Below, piece by piece: positions 27,171 through 37,348 of a stretch of DNA of 64,000 bases (positions are counted from its first letter, which is position 1; every line of letters starts with the position of its first letter). The stretch is taken from contig NZ_BMVP01000012.1 in NCBI RefSeq assembly GCF_014650775.1, positions 62,001 to 126,000 on the forward strand, read 5' to 3'. The position numbers and the translations under genes are program-made. A model generated the notes under the pieces. The model was not told the DNA's origin. It worked only from the letters and a program-made list of their open reading frames with translations, and did not search any database. The stretch is from Streptomyces cirratus. Its GTDB lineage: Bacteria; Actinomycetota; Actinomycetes; Streptomycetales; Streptomycetaceae.

Positions 27171-27298
27171 GCGCCCTGAACCACAGACGGCGCCCGCGAC
27201 CGTACCCCGGAACTCTCCACACCCGGCGGCACTGCGTGCCGTCTCGCGCGAGCATTCCCCCGCGGCCGCCAGGCACCGCCGCTGAAGGAGTGACAGAT

Positions 27299-28927
<1,629 letters not shown>

Positions 28928-28995
28928 CATCCCCGCACTTCGGCTGAAACGCACAGCAGTCGAAAGCACAGCGGTCACTGCGGTCGATCGCACCA

Positions 28996-29033
28996 GCTCC
29001 GCCCCCGTCGCCCCAACGCGCCGGGGGCGGAGC
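28996..29033 (+). terminator. Terminator after aceB
   Basis: GCTCCGCCCCCG (28996-29007) and CGGGGGCGGAGC (29022-29033) form a perfect 12-base stem with a 14-base loop. No U-run follows, as is usual in Streptomyces. Confidence 0.75.
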
Positions 29034-29062
29034 CGTGTCCGGCTCGCGGCGGACTCGACTCC

Positions 29063-29163
29063 CGACCGACTGGTCGGTCGTTACGTCATCGTAATATGCG
29101 TGTACCTAGCGGTAACATCCGGCCGCGTGTCACCTTTCCGATGCCACCGGCGCCGGCGGTAAC
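29063..29163 (+). promoter_or_regulatory. Operator-rich promoter region of the SGNH hydrolase
   Basis: Seen: a perfect 18-base palindrome CGACCGAC-TG-GTCGGTCG (29063-29080), shaped like many TetR-family operators. TTACG-TCAT-CGTAA follows at 29081-29094, and GGTAAC occurs at 29111-29116 and 29158-29163. The GGTAAC motif is also repeated ahead of the secreted hydrolase at 724. Confidence 0.45.
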
Positions 29164-29231
29164 CCCCACTTCCAAGCCACGTCACGCCAGTTGCCCCTGG
29201 CATCCGCGTGGCCGACCGCAGGAGTTCCGCA

Positions 29232-30422
29232 GTGATCGGATTCCGCAACGTCAGCAAGGACCGGGCCCGCAGCCGCGTGCGACGACTGGCCGGTGCCGGG
29301 TTGGCCCTGCCGCTCGCCGTGACGGCACTGGTGGGCGGCGGCGCCGGCCCGGCCGCGGCGAGCCCCGGGAACGGGCCCACCGCGGTGGTGTCCATGGGTG
29401 ACAGCTACATCTCCGGCGAGGCGGGCCGCTGGAAGGGCAACAGCCTGACCAACAGCGGCAGTCGCACCGGTACCGACCGGGCCTGGACCAGTGGCAGTAC
29501 CTACGACCCCGCGAAGGTGTACGGGACAACGGCCGGCGGATGCGACCGCTCGGACACGGCCGAGGTGCTGAGCGCCGGCGCGGTGGCCGACGTCGCCGTG
29601 AACCTCGCCTGCTCGGGGGCCGTCTCGGACAACGTGTTCCGGGCGTCCAACGGCGGGGTGTCCTTCAAGGGCGAGGCGCCGCAGGCGGATCAGCTCGCGG
29701 CGGTGGCCGCGGCGGACGACGTCAAGGTGATCGCGCTGTCCATCGGCGGGAACGACCTCGGCTTCGCCGACATCATCAAGGAGTGCGCGTACGACTTCGT
29801 CCTCTGGAACTCCTACTGCTACGACGACCAGCAGGCGGGCGTGGACCAGAAGATCGACGGGGTCATGGCCAAGGTGGGCAAGTCGGTCGACGAGATCAGG
29901 GCCGTGATGCGCGGGGCCGGGTACGCGGACTCCTCCTACCGGATCGTGCTGCAGTCCTACCCGTCGCCGATCCCGCGCGGCGCGGAGAACCGGTACACCC
30001 AGAGCGACTGGAGCCGGCTCAACACCGGCGGCTGCCCGTTCTGGAACCGGGACTCGGACTGGGCGCGGGACTCCCTCGTGCCGCAGATCGCGGGCGGCAT
30101 CAAGGCGGTCGCCGCGGCCAAGGGCGTCCAGTTCCTGGACCTGCGCGACATGCTGCAAGGGCGCGAGGTGTGCGCGAAGGCCAGCAAGCAGGTGACGGCG
30201 GCCGCGCCGGCATCGGCGAAGACGAGCGAGTGGGCGCGCTGGATCGACAACAACGCGTCGCAGGGCCTGGTCCAGGAGTCCATGCACCCGAACTACTTCG
30301 GCCAGCTGGCCGTCGGGCGCTGCCTCGCCCTGGCCGTGGCCCAGCCCGCGAACTCGTCATCGGGCTGCAAGAACACCCCGGGCGGCGACCAGAGCGGCAT
30401 GTACCTGACTCCCGCTTCCTGA
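29232..30422 (+). CDS. Secreted SGNH/GDSL-family esterase or lipase
   Basis: A 396-residue exported hydrolase. The signal peptide has a basic head, the core LAGAGLALPLAVTALVGGG and a cut near AAAS. Block I is VVSMGDSYISGEAG with the nucleophile Ser, block III is SIGGNDLGF with the oxyanion Asn, and block V is MHPNYFGQ with the catalytic His. Several Cys residues (GGCDRS, LACSG, KECAYD, SYCYDD, GGCPFW, REVCAK, GRCLAL, SGCKN) would form disulfides outside the cell. GTG 29232 is chosen because GCAGGAG lies 7 bases ahead; a GTG 8 codons earlier is possible. It likely cleaves lipids or esters. Confidence 0.82.
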   Translation: MIGFRNVSKDRARSRVRRLAGAGLALPLAVTALVGGGAGPAAASPGNGPTAVVSMGDSYISGEAGRWKGNSLTNSGSRTGTDRAWTSGSTYDPAKVYGTTAGGCDRSDTAEVLSAGAVADVAVNLACSGAVSDNVFRASNGGVSFKGEAPQADQLAAVAAADDVKVIALSIGGNDLGFADIIKECAYDFVLWNSYCYDDQQAGVDQKIDGVMAKVGKSVDEIRAVMRGAGYADSSYRIVLQSYPSPIPRGAENRYTQSDWSRLNTGGCPFWNRDSDWARDSLVPQIAGGIKAVAAAKGVQFLDLRDMLQGREVCAKASKQVTAAAPASAKTSEWARWIDNNASQGLVQESMHPNYFGQLAVGRCLALAVAQPANSSSGCKNTPGGDQSGMYLTPAS

Positions 30423-30436
30423 CCGGCCCGGCACGG

Positions 30437-30470
30437 ACGGTCCGCCCCGCCCCCGGGCGCGGCGGACCGT
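30437..30470 (+). terminator. Terminator after the SGNH hydrolase
   Basis: ACGGTCCGCC (30437-30446) pairs perfectly with GGCGGACCGT (30461-30470). Confidence 0.65.
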
Positions 30471-30497
30471 TGCGTCCGTGATCGGGATACTGGTTCC

Positions 30498-31130
30498 ATG
30501 GACAGGACAACGGCTTCTTGGCGCAACACTACGCATGACTGGGCGGCCACCGTGGACACCGGTCACCTCGCTCTCATCCGCAGCGACCCGGCCTGCTTCG
30601 CTCCCGGCGGGCTGAGCCACCTGGCCTTGGAGGTCATCGCGTACGCGGCGGACGAGGCAGAGGCCCGGGAAGGCGGCGGGCGTTGCACCGTCACCTTCCA
30701 CGAAGACGGCTCGGTGTCCGTCGCCGACGACGGGCGGGGCACCGACACCCGGCTCGACGCCGAAGGCCGGCCCGTGAAGAAGCCGGTCATGGCGACGAAG
30801 GACCTGCGGTTCTTCGACCACCCCGGGGCGCAGCTGCTGCCGGACGGGCAACCGCGCCGGGGCATGTCGGTGGTCGCGGCGCTCAGCGAGTGGCTCCTGC
30901 ACACCAACCGCCGGGCGGGCGGGGCCTGGACGCAGCGGTACGAGCACGGCGTTCCCGCCACCGGTCTGAACCCGATCGCCGGCGACGGCACGACCGGGAC
31001 GGTCGTCCACTTCCGCCCCGGCCCGGTGGAATTGCGGTCGCCGGACGAGGGGACGGTCACCGGGCTGGCCCGGCTCGTCACGGCATGGCCGTACCTGTCC
31101 GTCGACTTCGCCGACCGGCGGAGCGGCTGA
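30498..31130 (+). CDS. Short GyrB-like (GHKL ATPase) protein
   Basis: A 210-residue protein that follows the N-terminal ATPase domain of DNA gyrase B: HLALEVIAYAADEAEAR replaces the H-L-V-x-E-V-x-D-N-S-x-D-E-A motif, VSVADDGRGTDTR matches the D-N-G-R-G loop, and RGMSVVAALSEWLLHTNRRA with WTQRYEHGVP matches the G-V-S-V-V-N-A-L-S block. The transducer and TOPRIM domains are absent. The canonical Asn of motif N1 appears as Ala (AYAADE), which would weaken Mg-ATP binding. It overlaps the convergent dehydrogenase gene by 53 bases. The role is unknown. Confidence 0.7.
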   Translation: MDRTTASWRNTTHDWAATVDTGHLALIRSDPACFAPGGLSHLALEVIAYAADEAEAREGGGRCTVTFHEDGSVSVADDGRGTDTRLDAEGRPVKKPVMATKDLRFFDHPGAQLLPDGQPRRGMSVVAALSEWLLHTNRRAGGAWTQRYEHGVPATGLNPIAGDGTTGTVVHFRPGPVELRSPDEGTVTGLARLVTAWPYLSVDFADRRSG

Positions 31131-32190
31131 CTCCCGCCAGCGCCCGGGTGAAGGCCGCCCGGCAGCGGAGCCAGTCCGGGTCGGGCGTGCCCGTCCCCAG
31201 GGCCAGCAGCTTGGGCATCAGGTCCGCCGAGAAGGACCGGGCCGCCTCCGCGGGGACCAGGGACGGCAGGTTGTCGATGGCGATCACGTCCAGCGGGCGG
31301 GGGCCCGCGCGCAGCCTGCGGACCGGGACCGCCCAGTCGGTGAGCCGGTCGTAGACGGGCAGCAGGTGCAGCGGGGAGCCGGTGTCACAGGTGATGTCGG
31401 CGATCACCGTGAGGCGCCGTTCCCGGTCCGGGTCCAGGTCGGCCGGGGTGAGGAACGGCGGGACCGGGCGGGTGGTGAGGACCGCGTTGACGAGGATGTC
31501 GTGTCCGAGCAGGGCGGCCCGGTCCAGCCGGACGGTGTCACCGCGGTCCCACCGGCTCACCTGTACCCCGGCAATCGTCAGGGCGTCACAGGCGCCCCGG
31601 GCGCTGCGGCCGTGGCCCCCGATGACGACGGCGCGCAACTCCCCCGCCGGAGCCGGGACGGCCCGCGAGGCCCGTAATCGGGCGTCGAGCTCCTCGCGCG
31701 GGAGGGGGACCAGCGGGGCGGCGAGCCGGCCGCGGGCGTGCAGGACGGCCAGGGCGGCGCCCGCGTACCCGGCCCAGTAGCCGAAGGCCGCCAGCCTGCG
31801 CCCCTGCGCATCGGCCAGGTACTCCAGGTCGAGCAGGGTCCCGCCGCCCGCGGCGAACCGGCGCAGCAGTGCGGGGGCTTCCTCCTGGCCCTTGTAGGCG
31901 TGCCCGAAGTAGACGTGCCTGTGCCGCAAACGCTCGGGCACGGGCGGGAGTTCCTTCAATCCGAGGACGAAGGCGGAGCCCGGCGCGGAGGCGGCCCAGG
32001 CGCCGGCGGGCGCGGTACGGCAGCCCGCTTCCTCGTACTCGGTGAGCGGGAAGACCCGGTGCGCGGACTCCTCCACAGTGATCCGTACACCCTGGCGTAC
32101 GAGCTGCTCGGCGTCCTGCGGGGTGAGGGGGGCGCGGCGCTCGGTGGGCCGGGTCTCTGCGCGCATCCACAACTGCGGTGACTCTGCCAT
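31078..32190 (-). CDS. Saccharopine/alanine dehydrogenase-type NAD(P) oxidoreductase
   Basis: A 370-residue protein of the AlaDh/PNT family. The N-terminal half reads LWMRAETRPTERRAPLTPQD and then FVLGLKELPPVPERLRHRHVYFGHAYKGQ, which is the pattern of lysine-forming saccharopine dehydrogenases. A nucleotide-binding AVVIGGHGRSARGACDAL follows, with later VIADITCDTGSPLHLL and IDNLPSLVPAEAARSFSADL. It may act in a lysine-related or opine-like reaction; the native substrate is unclear. ATG 32190 has AGGTGG ahead. The 3' end overlaps the GyrB-like gene tail to tail. Confidence 0.78.
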   Translation of the reverse strand: MAESPQLWMRAETRPTERRAPLTPQDAEQLVRQGVRITVEESAHRVFPLTEYEEAGCRTAPAGAWAASAPGSAFVLGLKELPPVPERLRHRHVYFGHAYKGQEEAPALLRRFAAGGGTLLDLEYLADAQGRRLAAFGYWAGYAGAALAVLHARGRLAAPLVPLPREELDARLRASRAVPAPAGELRAVVIGGHGRSARGACDALTIAGVQVSRWDRGDTVRLDRAALLGHDILVNAVLTTRPVPPFLTPADLDPDRERRLTVIADITCDTGSPLHLLPVYDRLTDWAVPVRRLRAGPRPLDVIAIDNLPSLVPAEAARSFSADLMPKLLALGTGTPDPDWLRCRAAFTRALAGVSRSAGRRSRRTGTAMP

Positions 32191-32311
32191 CGGCGGTACC
32201 ACCTGTCTGCTCAAGGACGCCCTCGGGGCGCCCGCGTGCACCATGTGACCGGGCCTCAGGATCAGTTCGCCGACCGGGTTCGGCAAGGAGTACGACAGCG
32301 CGGACGGGAGC

Positions 32312-34342
32312 TCACAGTTCGGGCAGCAGGGCGCGCAGGGCGGTCCGCGCGCCCTGCGCGTACGCGGCCCGCAGGGTCCCCGGGGGCATTCGGTCGCGCA
32401 GGATCCCGAGGGCGCGCGGCGCGCACGCGGCGGCCGGGCGGGTGCGGCGCACCGCGCCCAGCAGGAGCGCGGAGCTTTCGTAGTGGCCCTGGGCGGCCTC
32501 CAGTTCGGCCAGCAGCTCGGCCGAGAAGGACTGTCCCAGCCGGTCGTCCAGGGCGAGCTGGGTCTCCAGCGCGCGCAGCAGTTCGGTGCGCGCCCGCTCC
32601 GGCCGGCCCGCGCGGGACTCGGCGACGGCCCGGGCGTACCGCTCCCAGGAACGGGCCCACGGGTCGGCGTCCGCGGCAGGCGGCGCGCCGGCCTCCGCGG
32701 GAGGGGCGCCCTCCCCCGGACAGATGCCCTCCCCCGGCCCGCTCTTCGCCCGCGCTCGGGTGCCCGGAGGGCCGGTGCGGGCGAGTGCCAGCGTCCGGGC
32801 GGCCCGGAGCACCTCCCGGCCGGGCCCGAACCCGGGGTCCGGGGGCAGCAGTTCCAGTGCCTCGGCGTACTCGGCGGCGGCGTCCTCGTACCGCTCCCCC
32901 CACAGGGCCACCGTGCCGCGCACGTGGGCGAGGTAGGCCAGGCAGGCGTCCTCGCCCTCCTGTACGGCGGTGCTCCAGGCCTCCACCAGCAGCGGGTCGC
33001 AGGTGTCCGCCTCTCCGAACCCCGCCACCAGCCAGGTCGCCAGCCACAGCGCCCGGGCCGGCCGGGGCGCCGGGTGCAGGGCCAGGGCCCGTTCCAGATG
33101 GCGCCGGCCCTCCGCCACCAGCCCGCACGCCGACCACAGGAACCACAAGTCCACGGCGATCTCCAGCGCGGCCCCCGGCCCCGCGGCGGACAGCGGGTTC
33201 ATCGCGGCCCGCAGCTCCGGGAGTTCGCGCAGCGCCAGTTCACGCGCCTGTGTCTGCGCCCCCTCGCGCCACAGCCCGGCGGCCTCCCGGGCGAGCCGGC
33301 GCCAGCGCTCTTGGTGGCGCAGGGCGGCGGTGTGCCCGTCGCCGCCGGAGCCGTGCGCGAGCCGCCGGGCGGCGTACACGCGCACCGAGAGCGGCAGCCG
33401 GTACCGGCCGGGTCGCTCACCGTCGGCCAGCAGGGCCGGAGCCAGCCGGGCGAGCACCCGGGCGGCGGCGTCCGGGGGGAGCTCCCCGAAGCCGCAGACC
33501 TCGGTGACGGCGGCCGCGTCGAAGGGCCCGGCGAAGACGGAGAGCCGCTCCCACAGCAGCCGCTCGGCGGGCGAGGAGAGCCGCAGGGAGCGCTCGGCGT
33601 CGACCAGGGTGGCCCGGCCGGCGCCGCCCGCGAGGAAGGCCAGGGGTTCTGCGGTGAGCCGCCGCAACGCCTGGAGGGGCGCGTACTGGTGGGCGCGCCC
33701 GGCCGCCAGCTCCAGCGCGCCGGGTATCCCGTCGAGGCTCCGGCACAGGGCGGCGACCGCGGCGGCGTTGCGTTCGGTCAGCTCGAAGAAGGGGTCGGCG
33801 CCGCGCGCCCGCTCCTCGTACAGCCGCACGGCCGCGAACCCGGCGATCGGGTCGATCGGGAGCGGTGCGGCGGGATCGGGCGGGGCGGGCGGCAACGGCA
33901 GAGGAGGTACGGCGAGTTCCGCTTCCCCGGGCAGCGCGAGCCGGCGCTGCGAGGTGATCAGCACGCGCACCCGGGGCAGCCACCGCAGCAGGTTCTCCAC
34001 CAACGGGGCCGCGGCCTCGCCGAGCTGTTCGCACCCGTCGAGCACCAGCAGCACCTCGCGCCCCGCGAGCCCGTGGATCAGCCGGTGCTCCAGCACCACT
34101 CGGCGGAAGCCCGGCAGGGCGGAGACGTCCACCCAGACGGTGTCGAGGCCGTCGGCGCCCGTGACGGTGCGGACCGCGCGCACGGCGAGCCGGGTCTTGC
34201 CGATGCCCGCCGGCCCGGTGAGGGTGACGAGGCGCTCGGTGGCGAGCAGGGAGGCGGCGCGGGCCAGCTCCCGGCGGCGGCCGACGAAGCTCGACAGCTC
34301 GGCGGGCACCGCCTGACCCACGTCCGCGACGGGATCCCCCAC
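32312..34342 (-). CDS. NB-ARC/AAA-type NTPase with TPR-like C-terminus, no DNA-binding domain
   Basis: A 676-residue protein resembling the regulatory ATPases of AfsR/LuxR (LAL) type. FVGRRRELARAASLL precedes the P-loop LTGPAGIGKTRLA (Lys49), Walker B is VLLVLDGCEQLGEA, and VRVLITSQRRLALPGE is the sensor-like strand. The winged/helical middle (LDGIPGALELAAGRAHQY, ERLSVFAGPFDAAAVTEVC) is followed by a helical repeat region from ~residue 360 to the end, with a Pro/Ala-rich linker. No SARP or LuxR helix-turn-helix is present. GTG 34342 has GGGAGG ahead. It is divergent from the double Lrp gene. Confidence 0.78.
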   Translation of the reverse strand: MGDPVADVGQAVPAELSSFVGRRRELARAASLLATERLVTLTGPAGIGKTRLAVRAVRTVTGADGLDTVWVDVSALPGFRRVVLEHRLIHGLAGREVLLVLDGCEQLGEAAAPLVENLLRWLPRVRVLITSQRRLALPGEAELAVPPLPLPPAPPDPAAPLPIDPIAGFAAVRLYEERARGADPFFELTERNAAAVAALCRSLDGIPGALELAAGRAHQYAPLQALRRLTAEPLAFLAGGAGRATLVDAERSLRLSSPAERLLWERLSVFAGPFDAAAVTEVCGFGELPPDAAARVLARLAPALLADGERPGRYRLPLSVRVYAARRLAHGSGGDGHTAALRHQERWRRLAREAAGLWREGAQTQARELALRELPELRAAMNPLSAAGPGAALEIAVDLWFLWSACGLVAEGRRHLERALALHPAPRPARALWLATWLVAGFGEADTCDPLLVEAWSTAVQEGEDACLAYLAHVRGTVALWGERYEDAAAEYAEALELLPPDPGFGPGREVLRAARTLALARTGPPGTRARAKSGPGEGICPGEGAPPAEAGAPPAADADPWARSWERYARAVAESRAGRPERARTELLRALETQLALDDRLGQSFSAELLAELEAAQGHYESSALLLGAVRRTRPAAACAPRALGILRDRMPPGTLRAAYAQGARTALRALLPEL

Positions 34343-34470
34343 ACGTCCTCCCGCGATGTGCCGAAGCTGCGCACAACCGGCTGGTTCACCGGTTGGGGAC
34401 ACAAAGAGAGATGATCGGCCGAAAGCCCGGTTGACACGCCACTGACCGGGAGATCCGCCAAGGGGAGGAC

Positions 34471-35544
34471 ATGGATTCGGCCGTTTCCGCCGTGGACGAC
34501 ACCGACCGGGCGCTCGTCCACGCACTCCAGCTCGCGCCCCGTGCGAGCTGGGAGCGACTGGCGCCGGTGCTCGGCACGCGCCCCGACACCCTCGCGCGCC
34601 GCTGGGAGCGGCTGACCGGCGCCGGAGAGGCCTGGATATCGGGGCTCGGACTGCGTACGGGCACCAAGGCGCCCTGCATGGCGTGGGTGGAGGTGATGTG
34701 CGACGCGGGGGCCTCCCCGGCCGTGGGCGCGGCCTTGGTGGCCGATCCGCACTCGCTGGGGCTGGAGCACACCACCGGCGGCCGGGACCTGCTGGCCTTC
34801 GTGGCCGTGCCGGACCTCCACGCGCTGTACCGGTACCTGTCCTTGCGGGTGCAGCGGATCCCCGGGGTGGTCGGCACCCGTTCGTCGATGGTGACGGCGG
34901 TGCACTACGCCCCCGACCGCTGGCGCCTGGACCAGCTGACGCCGGCGCAGATCGGTTCGCTGACGGGGCGCAGCGGGCGCTCCCCGGCGCCGGGCGCGGC
35001 GGTGGCGCCGGCCGTCACCGCCATGACGCAGGAGGACCGGCCGCTGGCCCTGGCGCTGGCAGCGGATGCCCGGCGCAGTGTGGCCTCGCTGGCCCGGGAG
35101 TTCGCGATGAGCGAGTCGACCGTACGGCGGCGGCTGAGCCGGCTGGAGACGGGACAGAGCCTGCGCTACAGCTGCGCGATGGCGTCGGGGCTGTCGGGGT
35201 GGCCGGTGGCGGCGACGTTGTGGGCGGAGGTGCCCGAGTACGAGGTGGCCGAGTGTGCGGCGGCCGCCGTGGGGTTGCGGGAGACCCGGACCTGCATGTC
35301 CGTCAGCGGGCCCTGGAACTTCATGATCACCGCACGGCTGCGCACCGTCGAGGGGCTGTCGCGCTACACCTCGGAGCTGTCCCGGCGGCTGCCGGGGATG
35401 CGGATCACGGACTCCGCGGTGGCGCTGCACGTACGCAAGTCGGAGGCGCAGGTCCTGGACGAACGGGGCCGGCGGACCCATACGGTCACACCCGACATCT
35501 GGGCGGACCTGCTCCCACCGCCGGACGCTGACGACCCGGCCTGA
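34471..35544 (+). CDS. Tandem Lrp/AsnC-family regulator
   Basis: A 357-residue protein made of two Lrp units. The first helix-turn-helix is DDTDRALVHALQLAPRASWE followed by RLAPVLGTRPDTLARRWERL, with a RAM-type sensor (APCMAWVEVMCDAG). The second begins EDRPLALALAADARRSVASL, with AREFAMSESTVRRRLSRLE and a second sensor ending in TVTPDIWADLLPP. Lrp proteins sense amino acids or small acids and act locally. Its neighbours are the divergent NTPase gene and, after a large terminator, the purine permease. Confidence 0.85.
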   Translation: MDSAVSAVDDTDRALVHALQLAPRASWERLAPVLGTRPDTLARRWERLTGAGEAWISGLGLRTGTKAPCMAWVEVMCDAGASPAVGAALVADPHSLGLEHTTGGRDLLAFVAVPDLHALYRYLSLRVQRIPGVVGTRSSMVTAVHYAPDRWRLDQLTPAQIGSLTGRSGRSPAPGAAVAPAVTAMTQEDRPLALALAADARRSVASLAREFAMSESTVRRRLSRLETGQSLRYSCAMASGLSGWPVAATLWAEVPEYEVAECAAAAVGLRETRTCMSVSGPWNFMITARLRTVEGLSRYTSELSRRLPGMRITDSAVALHVRKSEAQVLDERGRRTHTVTPDIWADLLPPPDADDPA

Positions 35545-35559
35545 CAGCACTGAAGCACT

Positions 35560-35642
35560 GAGCCGGGGTACCGCGCGCGACGCCGCGGACGCCACACCCG
35601 CAGTGGGTGACGTCCGCACCGCCGCACACGGTGCCCCGGCTC
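35560..35642. terminator. Large nested bidirectional terminator
   Basis: An outer stem GAGCCGGGGTACCG (35560-35573) pairs with CGGTGCCCCGGCTC (35629-35642), 13 of 14. Inside it GCGGACG (35585-35591) pairs with CGTCCGC (35611-35617), and CACCC/GGGTG may close the tip. It separates convergent genes. Confidence 0.7.
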
Positions 35643-35670
35643 GCGGACCCGGCCGTGCCGGGTCCTGCCG

Positions 35671-37062
35671 TCAGTGCACGAACACCGGTTCCGCGGCCGC
35701 CTCCGCGGCCGGTTCCTTCTTGGCACCGAGGTGGTTGAAGGCCAGGTTCAGCACGATGGCCACCACACAGCCCGTGCTGATTCCCGAGTCGAGGACGACC
35801 AGCATGTCCTTGGGGAAGGCGTGGTAGAAGCCGGGCGCCGCGATGGGGATCAGGCCGATGCCCACGGAGGCGGCGACGATCAGCGCGTTCTCCCCCTTCT
35901 CCATGGCCGCGCCGGCCAGGGTCTGGATGCCACTGGCGGCGACGGAGCCGAACAGGACGATGCCGGCGCCGCCGAGGACCGGCAGCGGGACCACGCCGAT
36001 GACCGAGGCCGCCATCGGGCACAGGCCCAGCAGGATCAGGATTCCGCCGCCGGCGGCCACCACGAAGCGGCTGCGCACCTTGGTCATCGCGACGAGGCCG
36101 ATGTTCTGCGCGAAGGCGCTGCACATGAAGCCGTTGAACAGCGGGCTGAGCGCGCTGCCGAGGGTGTCGGCGCGCAGTCCGCCCTCGATGGTCCTGGCGT
36201 CGGCGGGCCGGCCGACGATCCGGCCGAGGGCCAGGATGTCGGCGGTGGACTCCGTCATGCAGACGAGCATCACGATGCACATCGAGATGATGGCGGCGAC
36301 CTGGAACTGCGGGGCGCCGAAGTGGAACGGCGTGGGGAAGCCGATGATGTCGGCGTTGCGGACGGCGTCGAAGCTGGTCATGTTCAGCGGGATCGCGATC
36401 AGCGTGCCGGCGACCAGGCCCAGCAGGATGGATATCTGCTGGAGGAACCCGCGCAGGAACTTGCGCATCACCAGCACGATCACCAGGGTGAGGGCGGCCA
36501 TGCCGATGTTCTTCATCGAGCCGTAGTCGGTGGCGGTGCGGTTGCCGCCCTGCGACCAGTTGAAGGCCACCGGGAGCAGTGAGACACCGATCAGGGTGAT
36601 GACCGTACCGGTGACGACGGGCGGGAAGAAGCGGACGAGTTTGCCGAAGTAGGGCGCCGCGAGGAAGCCGACGAGTCCGGCGACGATGATCGCGCCGAAG
36701 ATGATGGGGATGGCGTTCGCGCCTTCGCCCTTGCCGATGGCGATCATCGGGGTGACTCCGGCGAAGGAGACGCCGTTGACGAAGGGGAGTTTGGCGCCGA
36801 TCTTCCAGAAGCCGAGGGTCTGGAGGAGGGTGGCGAGTCCTGCGGTGAAGAGCGAGGCGCCCATCAGGAAGGCGGTCTCGGTGGCGGAGAGACCGACGGC
36901 GGGGCCGACGATCATCGGCGGGGCGACGACACCCGCGTACATGGCGGCCACGTGCTGCAGACCGCTCGTGAACATTTTCAGCGGAGGGAGGGTCTCGTCG
37001 ACCGGGTGCTTCTCCTGCGGTACTGCGACTGCGTCTTTGCGAAACCTGGGCGCCTTGGCCAC
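35671..37062 (-). CDS. Xanthine/urate permease (NCS2 family)
   Basis: A 463-residue permease of the nucleobase:cation symporter-2 family with 14 segments. GLQHVAAMYAGVVAPPMIVG opens the core; LLQTLGFWKIGAKLPFVNGV holds the Q-x-L-G type motif seen in xanthine and urate carriers rather than uracil carriers; MTESTADILALGRIVGRPAD is the conserved TM8 region, and FAQNIGLVAMTKVRSRFV matches the Q-N-x-G motif of TM10. A longer frame exists, but GTG 37062 (VAKAPRFRKDA) has GGAGGAAG 5 bases ahead. It supplies substrate to the uricase branch. Confidence 0.85.
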   Translation of the reverse strand: MAKAPRFRKDAVAVPQEKHPVDETLPPLKMFTSGLQHVAAMYAGVVAPPMIVGPAVGLSATETAFLMGASLFTAGLATLLQTLGFWKIGAKLPFVNGVSFAGVTPMIAIGKGEGANAIPIIFGAIIVAGLVGFLAAPYFGKLVRFFPPVVTGTVITLIGVSLLPVAFNWSQGGNRTATDYGSMKNIGMAALTLVIVLVMRKFLRGFLQQISILLGLVAGTLIAIPLNMTSFDAVRNADIIGFPTPFHFGAPQFQVAAIISMCIVMLVCMTESTADILALGRIVGRPADARTIEGGLRADTLGSALSPLFNGFMCSAFAQNIGLVAMTKVRSRFVVAAGGGILILLGLCPMAASVIGVVPLPVLGGAGIVLFGSVAASGIQTLAGAAMEKGENALIVAASVGIGLIPIAAPGFYHAFPKDMLVVLDSGISTGCVVAIVLNLAFNHLGAKKEPAAEAAAEPVFVH

Positions 37063-37289
37063 GGCTTCCTCCGGTCGGTTGAACACGTCGGCAGGGACGT
37101 GGTGTGTCAGGGAGGGGGGGCGAACGCTGTGCGAGTCGAGCCTGTCTTCGGTTGTGGCGGTGCCGTTGGTGTGGCGGTGCCGTGGCGCGGGCGCGTGGGC
37201 GGGGTGGGTTCAGCGCGGTGCGTCGTCACGTTTCACCGTGCCCGGGAGCGCCTTCGGAATGGTCCTCGGGCGCTTCCCGGGTACGGCTG

Positions 37290-37345
37290 CCGCGGACCCC
37301 GCTCGGGTCCGCGGCCACCGGCCGGGGGCCGTCCCCCCCGGCCGG
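37290..37345 (-). terminator. Two consecutive hairpins after the deaminase gene
   Basis: CCGGCCGGGGG (37318-37328) pairs with CCCCCGGCCGG (37335-37345), and CCGCGGACCC (37290-37299) pairs with GGGTCCGCGG (37305-37314) around 5 bases. Both stems are perfect. They lie just downstream of the deaminase stop on the minus strand, in the 286-base gap before the permease gene. Confidence 0.75.
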
Positions 37346-37348
37346 GAA

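Noticed and set aside
34342..34525. An upstream extension of the NTPase gene (61 more codons)
   Set aside because: The extension overlaps the start of the divergent Lrp gene and its promoter, while GTG 34342 has a clear ribosome site.
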